DNA of 64,000 nt from an uncultured Lachnospiraceae bacterium (GTDB taxonomy: Bacteria > Bacillota > Clostridia > Lachnospirales > Lachnospiraceae): positions 21,057 to 85,056 of the forward strand of contig CAJTPS010000014.1 of assembly GCA_910578555.1 (NCBI GenBank), written 5' to 3'. Below, piece after piece: positions 44,834 to 54,284 of the stretch (position 1 is its first letter; every line of letters begins with the position of its first letter). The notes under the pieces are model-generated. The model was not told the DNA's origin. It ran no database searches and was given only the letters and a program-made list of their open reading frames with translations. The position numbers were made by a program, and so were the translations under genes.

Positions 44834-45613
44834 ATGATACAGGGTAAAGTAGAGATCTGCGGCGTCAATACATCGAAACTGCCGCTTCTGAAAAATGCCG
44901 AAAAAGAAGAACTCTTTAAACGAATCGAGGACGGGGACGAAACTGCCCGCAAAGAATATATCAACGGTAATCTCCGGCTTGTCTTAAGTGTCATCAAACG
45001 TTTCCACTCAAGTAACGAAAATGTGGATGATCTGTTCCAGATCGGCTGTATCGGATTGATCAAGGCAATTGATAATTTTGACTGTTCCCTTAATGTGAAA
45101 TTCTCCACCTACGCTGTGCCGATGATCGTCGGCGAAATCCGCCGTTATCTGCGTGATGCCAACAGCATCAGGGTCTCCCGCTCCCTCAAGGACACGGCCT
45201 ATAAAGCCATCTATGCAAAGGAACATCTCACCCGCATCAATTCCAAAGAACCTACCGTCACGGAAATCGCTGCGGAAGTCGGTCTGCCCAAAGAAGACAT
45301 CGTCTATGCGCTCGATGCCATACAGGCACCCATGAGTCTGTACGAACCCGTCTACACTGACGGCGGTGATACGCTCTACGTCATGGACCAGATCAGCGAC
45401 AAGAAAAACCGTGAAGAGATCTGGGTAGAGCACATTTCCTTAAGCGAAGCCATGAAGCGCTTAAGCGACCGTGAATATGAAATCATCACCCTTCGCTTTT
45501 TCGAAGGCAAGACCCAGATGGAAGTCGCCACTAAAATCGGCATCTCTCAGGCCCAGGTATCCCGTCTGGAGAAAAATGCCCTGAAGACCATGCGGATGTA
45601 TCTGACCGCCTGA
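44834..45613 (+). CDS. sigG: Forespore RNA polymerase sigma factor SigG
   Basis: The 259-residue protein from the ATG at 44834 has the SigG N-terminus (VEICGVNTSKLPLLKNAEKE) and regions 2-4 (VDDLFQIGCIGLIKAIDNFD, ISQAQVSRLEKNALKTM). SigG drives late genes in the forespore. It lies on the plus strand while all surrounding sporulation and division genes are on the minus strand. A family-typical order places sigG downstream of sigE in the same direction, so a local inversion is likely. A 61-bp tandem repeat precedes it. Confidence 0.96.
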   Translation: MIQGKVEICGVNTSKLPLLKNAEKEELFKRIEDGDETARKEYINGNLRLVLSVIKRFHSSNENVDDLFQIGCIGLIKAIDNFDCSLNVKFSTYAVPMIVGEIRRYLRDANSIRVSRSLKDTAYKAIYAKEHLTRINSKEPTVTEIAAEVGLPKEDIVYALDAIQAPMSLYEPVYTDGGDTLYVMDQISDKKNREEIWVEHISLSEAMKRLSDREYEIITLRFFEGKTQMEVATKIGISQAQVSRLEKNALKTMRMYLTA

Positions 45614-45656
45614 GTGTCCGCCGCTGTTTCCGTTATGCTGCTCCGTCATCCCTATA

Positions 45657-47648
45657 TTAATAATCCGCCACATCAAAGGTCACCGTAATATCTTTACCGC
45701 CATATAACTTGAAATAGTTCTGTATAATACGGTCTGTGACAACGCGGATATTTTCTTTCTCCGTTCCCATCAGTACCACCAGGAACTGGGAACTGCTGTA
45801 TCTGGTGCCTACGTCCACGCCCCGCAGTGATTTACAGATCGACTGTTCCATACACTGCATGGCAATCTCCATACGCTCCAGTTTGATCTCGCTGCCGTCT
45901 GACGAGAAAAGCGTAAACAGCAGCAGCTGTGTCTCCTGTTTGCTTCTTTCCGAGAAACGGGTGACAAATTCATAGATATGCGCAAACTCGGCATATTCAA
46001 CCTGAAACGCGCCGGTGCGGCTGTCTCGCGTCTGGATCATATTGATCACCGTCTCCAGATCATTCTTAGACTGCTCCGGTGTGCGCACCATACCGGTGCT
46101 CTGGAAGAAGCCGTAACGAACATTCTCGTTTTGTTTGACGTGATAAAGCGCCTTATCTGCGCGCTGATACAATTCCTCATACTCATAGCCATCGGCCCCC
46201 GAGACGCTGATGCCGATCGATAACTGCGTCTCTCTGAGAACATCCACTTCTTCCTGCTTTCTCGCAAAAGCATCCAGAATCTCCTGCACCATAACGATCG
46301 CCGCATCCCTGCTGCGCATCCCTTCCGCAAAATAGAGGAATTCATCTCCGCCGGTCCTGCAGACAACACCCTTACTGCACACTTCGCGCAATACATCCGC
46401 CGTCACCTTCAGAGCATAATCCCCTGCCAGATGTCCGTGCGTCTGGTTAATCCGCTTGAAATGATCCAGATCAATAATCATCAGGCAGCCGCCTGCTGCC
46501 CGCAGCCCGTTCTCTATCTCATTCACGCCCTTACGTTTACTTAAAACACCCGTCAGATAATCCGTAGGCGCATCCAGAATACTCTCGCTGCCCATGGCGA
46601 TACCATAGATCTTCTCGCTGTCAAAGATCGGTGATGCCATCTCGTCTTCGCGCATCCACTGCTGCTCCAGCGCACCTTCTTTAATCAGTTCCAGAAAAAT
46701 ATCTACCAGATCAGGGTCCCACTGGGTCCCTTTCCCTTTCCTCAATTCTTCCATGACGATATCGTCACTAAGCCTTCTCCGGTAGACACGATTGCTTGTC
46801 ATGGCATCATAGGAATCTACCAGACCAATAATTCTTGCAACAAGCGGAATCGACTCCGCTTTCAGTCCCTCCGGATAGCCCTTGCCGTCGTAACGCTCAT
46901 GATGATACTGCGCACCCACATTGACATTCGGAAACATCTTAAAATCCTTCAGAATCTCCGCGCCCATGATTGTATGCCCCTTGATCAGTCTGAACTCCAG
47001 ATCCGTCAGCCTGAAAGGTTTATTGAGCACCGCATCCGGCACGCCGATCTTACCCACATCATGCAGCATCGCCACATAATATATGTTCTGAATCTCTTCT
47101 TCCGGCCAGCCCAGCCGCTGCGCCATCAACTCGGAATACGCCGCTACACGCATGGAATGCCCCTTCGTGTAATCATCCTTCGCATCTACCGTATTCGCTA
47201 CCGTCATGATTGCCTGAATGGTAACGCGCTCCATCTCTCTTGTTTTCTCATCCAGTCTCCGCTGCAGATCCTTACGGTAACCGTCCAGTTCCAGCGTACT
47301 TTTAATACGGCTCATCATAATCTGCGGCTCAAAAGGCTTGGAGATAAAATCGCAGGCACCCACGCGGAAGCATTCCACTTCCGTCTCGGAACTGCGATCC
47401 GCCGTCAGGAAAATCACAGGGATCTTACTCCACCGCTTGTCAGCCTGCAATGTGCGCATAACCTCAAAGCCGCCGATTTCCGGCATATTAATATCCAGCA
47501 GAATCAGATCCGGTGTATGTCTGTCCAGATACTTATATGCCTGTTTTCCGGAATTAACGGCAACTACCTTATACATCTCTCCCAGCAGATTCTGCGCTGT
47601 TGATAATGTCAGCCTGTCATCATCCACAATTAAAATTATTTTTTTCAT
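45657..47648 (-). CDS. Response regulator with REC, HD-GYP and GGDEF domains
   Basis: The 663-residue protein has a receiver domain (1-120, phospho-Asp in LILLDINMPEIGG), an HD-GYP domain (about 150-330, MLHDVGKIGVPDAVL and YHHERYDGKGYPEGL) and a GGDEF domain (about 360-510, CRTGGDEFLYFAEG). A further 140 residues (SRTGAFQVEYAEFAHIYEF) resemble a worn GGDEF domain. Both catalytic motifs are intact, so it may both make and break cyclic di-GMP. It sits between sigE and sigG, where most relatives have no gene. Confidence 0.92.
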   Translation of the reverse strand: MKKIILIVDDDRLTLSTAQNLLGEMYKVVAVNSGKQAYKYLDRHTPDLILLDINMPEIGGFEVMRTLQADKRWSKIPVIFLTADRSSETEVECFRVGACDFISKPFEPQIMMSRIKSTLELDGYRKDLQRRLDEKTREMERVTIQAIMTVANTVDAKDDYTKGHSMRVAAYSELMAQRLGWPEEEIQNIYYVAMLHDVGKIGVPDAVLNKPFRLTDLEFRLIKGHTIMGAEILKDFKMFPNVNVGAQYHHERYDGKGYPEGLKAESIPLVARIIGLVDSYDAMTSNRVYRRRLSDDIVMEELRKGKGTQWDPDLVDIFLELIKEGALEQQWMREDEMASPIFDSEKIYGIAMGSESILDAPTDYLTGVLSKRKGVNEIENGLRAAGGCLMIIDLDHFKRINQTHGHLAGDYALKVTADVLREVCSKGVVCRTGGDEFLYFAEGMRSRDAAIVMVQEILDAFARKQEEVDVLRETQLSIGISVSGADGYEYEELYQRADKALYHVKQNENVRYGFFQSTGMVRTPEQSKNDLETVINMIQTRDSRTGAFQVEYAEFAHIYEFVTRFSERSKQETQLLLFTLFSSDGSEIKLERMEIAMQCMEQSICKSLRGVDVGTRYSSSQFLVVLMGTEKENIRVVTDRIIQNYFKLYGGKDITVTFDVADY

Positions 47649-47767
47649 TCGCCCTCACACATATGTTTGTTTATACCGCCTCTGATCAAACACTTTCACA
47701 TTTCAGAATAGTTTTTAACCACAAAATGGAATACCTAAACATATGATATCATCACAGACCGTAAAAA

Positions 47768-48508
47768 TCAATTGTCTTTGCTCATCTCCTTTTTCAGTCT
47801 GCGCATAATCTTCTTTTCCAGCCGCGAAATGTACGATTGTGATATTCCCAGCAGTTCGGCAACCTCTTTCTGCGTCAGTTCCTTACCGTCCGCATTCCCC
47901 AGACCGAACCGCAGCCTGATGATTGTCTGCTCCCGCTCGGACAACTTGGCAATCGCTTTGATTAACAGCTTACGCTCTACCTCATTCTCCAGATCTTTAT
48001 AGATCACATCCTCATCTGTCCCCAAAATATCCGACAGTAAAAGTTCATTGCCGTCCCAGTCAACGTTTAACGGCTCGTCAATCGACACCTCCATTTTATG
48101 TTTGCTGTTTCTTCTTAAATACATTAAGATTTCATTCTCAATACAACGCGACGCATAGGTTGCCAGCTTGATATTTTTCTCCGGATTAAATGTATTGATC
48201 GACTTAATCAGACCGATCGTACCGATAGAAATCAGATCTTCCACACCTACGCCCGTATTATCGAACTTCTTGGCGATATATACCACCAGTCTCAGGTTAT
48301 GTTCTATCAGGATCGCCTTGGCTTCATCCTCATACTCTGTGCCAAGATCGTTTATGATTGCATTCTCTCTCTCACTCTCAAGGGGCGGCGGCAGTACCTC
48401 CGTTCCGCCTATGTAATGAATATCTCCCTGCCTCGTCATAAGAAATCTCGGATCCTTATGCACCATCTTAAACTGAACTTTGCCGGGAATTGCCACTTTT
48501 AAAACCAT
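47768..48508 (-). CDS. sigE: Mother-cell sigma factor SigE (pro-form)
   Basis: AGGAGGAAGG precedes the ATG at 48508. The 246-residue protein has a pro-sequence ([20 protein letters not shown]) and regions 2 ([35 protein letters not shown]) and 4 ([20 protein letters not shown]). It controls early mother-cell genes after cleavage by SpoIIGA. The spoIIGA gene lies 11 bases upstream. Confidence 0.96.
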   Translation of the reverse strand: MVLKVAIPGKVQFKMVHKDPRFLMTRQGDIHYIGGTEVLPPPLESERENAIINDLGTEYEDEAKAILIEHNLRLVVYIAKKFDNTGVGVEDLISIGTIGLIKSINTFNPEKNIKLATYASRCIENEILMYLRRNSKHKMEVSIDEPLNVDWDGNELLLSDILGTDEDVIYKDLENEVERKLLIKAIAKLSEREQTIIRLRFGLGNADGKELTQKEVAELLGISQSYISRLEKKIMRRLKKEMSKDN

Positions 48509-48519
48509 TTTCCTTCCTC

Positions 48520-49332
48520 CTAGTCTTCTAATAGACGGGGGTGAAGTATCATCTGATAGATACTTTCTTCCGACATTCCTGTATTACAGATCGCTACAAT
48601 AACATGTTCTTTCCTGATCTGACGCGTTTCATCCTCTATCATCATTTCCGGCAGTTCATAAGCATCCAGTATGCCTCTCTCCCTGCCGATGCTCCGGAAC
48701 GGAACCGCATGATATTTTTCCGGTCTGAAACAGTCTGCAATCTCTTCTGCCAGCCTCTTACTGATCACACACACCGGTTCTCCCGACAGTGGATCTGTCA
48801 GATGATTGCCTGTATCCAGAAGTGCCCTGACCGGAATCTCCCGTGCAGGCTCCGGCACATGGATCACAACTCTTTTCAGTCCGCTCTCCTTCCTGCGTCT
48901 CAAGAAGCCGACTACCTTTAACAGAACCAGATAGGAGAGACCGCCCGTGACAAGTGTAAGCACAAGACTCACATCTCCTTTTAGAACTGTTCTGAGACGA
49001 TTCAGAATCCATATCATAGTGCCGCCTAAAAAAAATCCGCAGCCCGCCATTACAAGACTCGCGCGAATCAGCTGCCTTTTATGACAGATTCGAAAAGTTA
49101 CATACAGCATACACATACTGACAGGAATCGTGCTTACAAGTATCCGGATTCCCACCGTACCTGCCGGCACCAATATTGTTCCGCAAACCATCAATGCGCC
49201 GAGCGCCGCCCCCATAAGGATCCTTCCATGCGTGGCAGTACATTGCAGGATCCGTCCGGCAAGCGACAGCAGATAAAGATTGCTCGTCAGCTGCAGAATA
49301 AAAACACTGTCAATATATAATTTGTAATACAC
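48520..49332 (-). CDS. spoIIGA: Sigma-E processing peptidase SpoIIGA
   Basis: The 270-residue protein starts at a GTG at 49332 with GGAGGTG before it ([20 protein letters not shown]). Five N-terminal membrane segments are followed by an aspartic-protease domain with the catalytic motif [19 protein letters not shown]. It cleaves the pro-sequence of SigE at the septum after a signal from the forespore. It is cotranscribed with sigE; the promoter at 49357-49389 has the long spacer known for this operon. Confidence 0.95.
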   Translation of the reverse strand: MYYKLYIDSVFILQLTSNLYLLSLAGRILQCTATHGRILMGAALGALMVCGTILVPAGTVGIRILVSTIPVSMCMLYVTFRICHKRQLIRASLVMAGCGFFLGGTMIWILNRLRTVLKGDVSLVLTLVTGGLSYLVLLKVVGFLRRRKESGLKRVVIHVPEPAREIPVRALLDTGNHLTDPLSGEPVCVISKRLAEEIADCFRPEKYHAVPFRSIGRERGILDAYELPEMMIEDETRQIRKEHVIVAICNTGMSEESIYQMILHPRLLED

Positions 49333-49356
49333 ATCCCACCTCCGTGTTTCTGCTCT

Positions 49357-49389
49357 ATTATAAGAAATTCCGGACGAATATTCTGTCAT
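49357..49389 (-). promoter_or_regulatory. Promoter of the spoIIGA-sigE operon with long spacer
   Basis: On the minus strand ATGACA (49384-49389) and TATAAT (49357-49362) are 21 bases apart. The spoIIG promoter of Bacillus subtilis has a 22-base spacer and needs Spo0A. A Spo0A-box-like GGACGAA (49372-49378, consensus TGNCGAA) lies in the spacer on the plus strand. Confidence 0.6.
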
Positions 49390-49436
49390 AATCAGGGAGC
49401 ATTTCCAATATTTTTGAAGACAGATAGCAACAAAAA

Positions 49437-49461
49437 ACCACAGGATATTCTATCCTGTGGT
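49437..49461 (-). terminator. Terminator of ftsZ
   Basis: A perfect 11-bp stem ACCACAGGATA/TATCCTGTGGT with a 3-base loop is followed by TTTTTTG on the minus strand, 26 bases after the ftsZ stop. It separates the division cluster from spoIIGA. Confidence 0.95.
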
Positions 49462-49487
49462 CCTCATCAGCCGTATGCCGTTTCCGT

Positions 49488-50705
49488 CTATTTACTTCTT
49501 AAAAAATCCGGAATCTTTAAGGATTTTTCTTCAACTGAACTCTTGATATCTCCCGTCTTGCCTATGCCGCCGATAGTCTTAAGCTGTCCTGCTCCGGCTT
49601 GTCCGGCCATACTGCCCGGCTGTTTCACACCACCGGCTCCTGCCGCGAAATTACCGAGCCCGGCACCGGGCATGGCTCCCACAGTCTGCTTACCCTGCAG
49701 AGACGTCGGCGTTATGTAACCGGTCTTGAACCCAAGTCCGCTCATCTGTCTTGCCTTCTCCTCGATTCCGGTAGCAATAATCGTGATATTGCACGTATCA
49801 TTCATATTGACATCATACATTGCGCCGAAAATAATATTGACATCGTCACCCGTAAGTTCCTGCACATAACTCGCCGCATCGTTGGCATCCGCCAGTGAGA
49901 TATCGCCGGACACATTGATGATTACATGCGTTGCACCGGAAATAGTCGTCTCCAGAAGCGGACTCTCCACCGCCATCTTGACAGCTTCACTCGCTTTATC
50001 GTCACCCTTACCCGTACCGATACCAATATGCGCGATCCCCTTGTCCTTCATAACAGTTTGTACATCCGCAAAGTCAAGGTTAATAACAGAAGGAACATTG
50101 ATCAGATCCGTAATTCCCTGTACTGCCTGCTGCAACACTTCGTCCGCTTTCTTCAGCGCATCCGGCATGGTCGTCCTTCTATCAACGATTTCCAGAAGTT
50201 TATCATTCGGAATCACGATCAGCGTGTCTACATTATCTTTAATCTTATCTATTCCCGCAAGGGCATTGGTCATACGCGCCTTCGCCTCAAACCGGAAGGG
50301 TTTGGTCACTACGCCTACCGTCAAAATTCCCATGTCTTTGGCAAGCTTGGCCACCACAGGGGCTGCACCCGTACCGGTTCCGCCGCCCATTCCGCAGGTA
50401 ACAAATACCATGTCCGCACCCTTGAGCGCCGCCGCCACCTCGTCAGAACTCTCCTCCGCCGCTTTCTCACCGATCTCAGGCTTGGCTCCCGCACCTAAAC
50501 CCTTCGTCAGTTTCTCGCCGATCTGCAGCAGTGTCGGCGCCTTGCACAGCTGTAATGCCTGCTTATCCGTATTGATCCCGATAAACTCTACACCGTCTAT
50601 TTCTTCATCTATCATTCTATTTACAGCATTATTGCCTGCACCGCCGACACCGACTACGATGATCTTAGCAGCAGACTCAGCATCATTCGACTTAATCTCA
50701 AGCAA
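49488..50705 (-). CDS. ftsZ: Cell division GTPase FtsZ
   Basis: A TTG at 50705 with GGAGG 7 bases upstream gives 405 residues. The GTP-binding motif is [20 protein letters not shown], with [20 protein letters not shown] near the start and the T7 loop ([11 protein letters not shown]). The tail ends with [14 protein letters not shown], the conserved end that binds partner proteins. FtsZ forms the division ring. No ftsA gene is adjacent; ftsQ is upstream. Confidence 0.97.
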   Translation of the reverse strand: MLEIKSNDAESAAKIIVVGVGGAGNNAVNRMIDEEIDGVEFIGINTDKQALQLCKAPTLLQIGEKLTKGLGAGAKPEIGEKAAEESSDEVAAALKGADMVFVTCGMGGGTGTGAAPVVAKLAKDMGILTVGVVTKPFRFEAKARMTNALAGIDKIKDNVDTLIVIPNDKLLEIVDRRTTMPDALKKADEVLQQAVQGITDLINVPSVINLDFADVQTVMKDKGIAHIGIGTGKGDDKASEAVKMAVESPLLETTISGATHVIINVSGDISLADANDAASYVQELTGDDVNIIFGAMYDVNMNDTCNITIIATGIEEKARQMSGLGFKTGYITPTSLQGKQTVGAMPGAGLGNFAAGAGGVKQPGSMAGQAGAGQLKTIGGIGKTGDIKSSVEEKSLKIPDFLRSK

Positions 50706-50808
50706 GGTGATTCCTCCTTCTGTTTCCCCATAAACTCTCATAGATTATCATATAATTATTTTCCGAAATTCGCAACCTATTTTTTTGCTTTTTTAAGAAA
50801 AGCACGTC

Positions 50809-51651
50809 CTACTCCTGCTCAAAACTGTACGATTTCGTATCTTCACTGTATTCCCTCATATTCAGCGTTCCCTCTTTACCGATCAGATCCGGCAGAATAT
50901 ATTGTAGTTTCATGATTTTCTCATCAATATATTGATCGTCCCCCAGAGCGACTTTCGCTTCACCGAACATCAGCGTAACCTGATAATCCGTGTCAAAATA
51001 GATTCTGTCCGCCGACATGGAATATCTTTCCAGCTGCTGTGTGATATTCAGCACCTCGTTGAACACCTCCGGCCGCTCCACCGGCAGCGGCTCGTGCAGG
51101 ATCACATGGTCAAACGACAGTCCTGTCACCTGCGGGATTCCCGCCGTTTCTTCCATGGAAGTCTCGACCACGATCCCGTCCTTGTCAAAATACACATAAC
51201 GCCCCAGATAAGAGACATATCCTGCCAGCGCCTTCTCATATACGATAATGCGAATCGTATCCCTCGCCTCGATTTCCACATCCATTGCCTGAATAAAGGG
51301 AATATCTTCCATTCCCTTATCTTTATATTTTAATGAAAGAAACAGTGAATTATTGCCGAACCTGCCTCCCATCACCATCTCCATGATCTCCTCGTTGCTA
51401 TAATGGACATTTCCTTCCACATGCACTGTAGTGACGGTGTAATTATGAATAATATATTCGTATCCCGCAATCAGGATCGTCAGCAGAAGAATCAGCGTAA
51501 CGGAAAGGATCACCGCCCTCTTGTTTCTGTCAAAGCGCAGCTTCTCCCTCCGTCCGCCTCTCTTCTTTTCTGTCTCTATGTCGTTATTTTTGACAAGCCG
51601 CAGATTGGGATTGCTCTTCTTCACTTTTCTAACCGTTTTCCTGTTCGCCAT
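50809..51651 (-). CDS. ftsQ: Cell division protein FtsQ/DivIB
   Basis: The 280-residue protein has a basic cytoplasmic start, one membrane segment (ILSVTLILLLTILIAGYEYI, about 49-68), a POTRA domain (VTTVHVEGNVHYSNEEIMEM, about 74-145) and the FtsQ beta domain (about 145-255). It joins the division machinery in the membrane. The gene is 103 bases upstream of ftsZ. Upstream, a 118-bp structured repeat separates it from murA. Confidence 0.9.
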   Translation of the reverse strand: MANRKTVRKVKKSNPNLRLVKNNDIETEKKRGGRREKLRFDRNKRAVILSVTLILLLTILIAGYEYIIHNYTVTTVHVEGNVHYSNEEIMEMVMGGRFGNNSLFLSLKYKDKGMEDIPFIQAMDVEIEARDTIRIIVYEKALAGYVSYLGRYVYFDKDGIVVETSMEETAGIPQVTGLSFDHVILHEPLPVERPEVFNEVLNITQQLERYSMSADRIYFDTDYQVTLMFGEAKVALGDDQYIDEKIMKLQYILPDLIGKEGTLNMREYSEDTKSYSFEQE

Positions 51652-51678
51652 CTGCAGACCTCATGTCATCTTGTTCAT

Positions 51679-51796
51679 TCACGCTAACCTTCATGATTCC
51701 GCTATGCGGAATCGCAAAATGTGGGAAGAATGCTGCTTGCAGCAGGTCCGCTATGCGGACGGTTCTTCCGCGTGAATGGTGTTTTCATTCACGCTA
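51679..51796. repeat. 118-bp structured repeat, copy 2
   Basis: This segment aligns without gaps with 2088-2205. The terminal 9-bp stem is GCGTGAATG/CATTCACGC; both strands changed relative to copy 1, so pairing is kept. Its edge again includes the TAG stop of the gene before it, here murA. The other end lies 28 bases upstream of the ftsQ start. Confidence 0.85.
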
Positions 51797-53044
51797 TGCT
51801 AATTCAATATCCGCCCCTAATTCCCGCAGGCTGAGTACAATGTCCTCATATCCTCTGTCAATATAATGACGGTTTGTCACGATGCCTGTGCCCTCTGCCG
51901 CCAGCGCCGCCACGACTAAAGCCGCACCGCCGCGCAGTTCTTCCGCCTGCACGATCATACCCTTAAGTCTGCTGTTCCCGTCGATATATGCAGTACTGCC
52001 CTGCACCGTGATGCCGGCTCCCATCCTGCGCAGCTGTGACACAATGCGAAACCGGTTCTCAAACACAGTCTCCTCTATGCGCCCCGCATGACCTGATACA
52101 GCCATGACTACCATGAAAGGCGACTGCATATCCGTCGGAAACGCAGGATAACATCCCGTTATCAGGCTGTTGCATGTGCTCTCATGATCCCGTCCGGTCA
52201 CCAGAATCCCCTCCGGTTCGCGGTCAATTGCCGCTCCCATTCTGACTGCCGTTTCCAGCACACTTTCCATATGATTCACCGGCGCATCTTTTAAGAATAC
52301 GCGTCCTCCGGTACACATACAGGCACTCAGATACGTTCCTGCCACGATGCGGTCTGCAGGAATGCGGTATCTGACCGGTCTTAAACTTCTCACGCCGCGG
52401 ATGATAAGACGATCCGTTCCGCTTCCCTCAATCTGTGCTCCCGCACTGATCAGGAATTCGCATAACGCCTGTATCTCCGGTTCTCTCGCCGCCGGTTCAA
52501 TAACCGTCTCTCCCTCTGCCAGCACCGCCGCCAGAATCAGATTCTCCGTCACGCCGACACTGACGAACGGCAGCCTGAGTACCGTGCCGTTAATCTTTGA
52601 TGCCTCCGCACAAAATCCCGCACCTGTCTCTTCTATCCTGACCCCCATCTTCCGAAGGGACTGCAAATGCAAATCAATGGGTCTTGCACCGATCACGCAT
52701 CCGCCGGGATATTCCATGCATACATACCCCGTTCTGGCAAGCAACGCGCCCAGCAGCATGATGGAGGAGCGCATCACCCCTACAGAATCCGAAGGCATGT
52801 CACACTCCGACAGACACTCCGTATTCACGCGCACAATCCCTTCTTTTTTCTCCACCTTACAGCCCAGACTCGTAAGCAGGCGCTGCATATGAAAGACATC
52901 GGAGATGTCCGGGCAGTTCTCTAACTCACATGTCCCTTTTATCAGAAGTGTCGCCGCGAGAATCGGCAGCGACGCGTTTTTAGACCCTTGTATCGTAGTC
53001 TGTCCTTCCAGACGTTTCCCCCCATAGATACGAATAGCGTCCAT
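51794..53044 (-). CDS. murA: UDP-N-acetylglucosamine 1-carboxyvinyltransferase
   Basis: The 416-residue protein has the substrate-binding start GQTTIQGSKNASLPILAATL and the active-site loop GGCVIGARPIDLHLQ with its cysteine. It adds the enolpyruvyl group to UDP-GlcNAc in the first step of wall precursor synthesis. The active-site cysteine predicts fosfomycin sensitivity of the enzyme type. Its stop codon forms the edge of the 118-bp repeat. Confidence 0.96.
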   Translation of the reverse strand: MDAIRIYGGKRLEGQTTIQGSKNASLPILAATLLIKGTCELENCPDISDVFHMQRLLTSLGCKVEKKEGIVRVNTECLSECDMPSDSVGVMRSSIMLLGALLARTGYVCMEYPGGCVIGARPIDLHLQSLRKMGVRIEETGAGFCAEASKINGTVLRLPFVSVGVTENLILAAVLAEGETVIEPAAREPEIQALCEFLISAGAQIEGSGTDRLIIRGVRSLRPVRYRIPADRIVAGTYLSACMCTGGRVFLKDAPVNHMESVLETAVRMGAAIDREPEGILVTGRDHESTCNSLITGCYPAFPTDMQSPFMVVMAVSGHAGRIEETVFENRFRIVSQLRRMGAGITVQGSTAYIDGNSRLKGMIVQAEELRGGAALVVAALAAEGTGIVTNRHYIDRGYEDIVLSLRELGADIELA

Positions 53045-53117
53045 ATTCCATTACCTCGAATCTAAAAATATGACCTATTCTATCTATATGGTTTTCATAT
53101 TAAAAGTTATCTTGTCC

Positions 53118-54284
53118 TTATAAATCTTTCAGCCTGATTCCCCTTGCGACACTTAAGACAAGTCCCATCTCTATGAGCAGGAACATGACCGAGGAGCCGC
53201 CGTAACTGATGAAAGGAAGCGATATTCCAGTGTTCGGAATGGTATTGGTCACCACCGCAATGTTCAGGATCACCTGGATCGAGATATGCCCCATTACCCC
53301 TACCACAAGCAGCGCGCCGAACAGATCCGGCGCATTGTTTGCAATCACCATGAACCGCCAGATCAGCAGGATGAACATAATGATCACGGCAAAACCGCCG
53401 AACAGGCCCAGTTCCTCGCATATAATGGAGAAAATCATATCGTTCTGTGCCTCCGGCAGAAAACCGAGCTTCTGCATACTGGCACCAAGCCCCTTACCCA
53501 ATACACCGCCCGATCCTATGGCGTAGAGCGCCTGAATGGTCTGAAACCCTTTACCACTGGCGTAAGCCTCCGGGTCCAGCCAGGCCAGAATACGCGCACC
53601 GCGGAAATCCAGACTATCGACCTGCGATGCCGCCATCTGCACAATGGTAAACACGACCGCCGCCGCACCTAAAATCGTCGCGATGCCCAGCAGAATAAAC
53701 CGTTTGTAATCCGGACATGAGACAAACAGCATGAGCACTGCAATGCCTACGACGATGATCGCCGAACTCATGTTCTGCGTGATCTTCCACAACATGAGCG
53801 CAATCGGCATGGGCACCAGCAGAACCATCCAGAACCCTTTGCGGTATCGGATCTGCTTGCCCATGGTACAGATCATACTCGAAAGGAACAGGATCATGCA
53901 TAACTTCGCAACCTCCGCCGGCTGCAGCGAAAGCGGTCCTATGTACAGCCATCTCTTCGCGCCGTGGGACTCATGCCCGAAAGGAATGATCAATAGAATC
54001 AGCACCACCGACACAATATAGCCGATCACCGCAAAACGCTCCCAGAAATGATACGGAATATTCGCCACCACCAGCATAGCGATCAACCCCAGTATGGTAG
54101 CGAACAACTGCTTCTTCAGATAATACGCCGCGTCATTGAGATCGAGCGCCGCCTCATAAGAACTGGTGGAATACACCATAATCAGTCCGAACCCCAGCAG
54201 AAACAGAACGATGAACAGCAGACTGTAATCCATGAAATTTTCACTATTTTGTTGTCTTCTCCGGGAAGAATTTCTCTGTGCCAC
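53118..54284 (-). CDS. ftsW: SEDS-family peptidoglycan polymerase FtsW/SpoVE
   Basis: A GTG at 54284 follows directly after the murD stop, with GGAGG 11 bases upstream. The 388-residue protein has about ten membrane segments and SEDS motifs (AKRWLYIGPLSLQPAEVAKL, FISYGGSSVMFLLIEMGLV). It polymerises glycan strands with a class B PBP. It may serve division (FtsW) or spore cortex synthesis (SpoVE); the sequence alone does not decide. Confidence 0.92.
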   Translation of the reverse strand: MAQRNSSRRRQQNSENFMDYSLLFIVLFLLGFGLIMVYSTSSYEAALDLNDAAYYLKKQLFATILGLIAMLVVANIPYHFWERFAVIGYIVSVVLILLIIPFGHESHGAKRWLYIGPLSLQPAEVAKLCMILFLSSMICTMGKQIRYRKGFWMVLLVPMPIALMLWKITQNMSSAIIVVGIAVLMLFVSCPDYKRFILLGIATILGAAAVVFTIVQMAASQVDSLDFRGARILAWLDPEAYASGKGFQTIQALYAIGSGGVLGKGLGASMQKLGFLPEAQNDMIFSIICEELGLFGGFAVIIMFILLIWRFMVIANNAPDLFGALLVVGVMGHISIQVILNIAVVTNTIPNTGISLPFISYGGSSVMFLLIEMGLVLSVARGIRLKDL

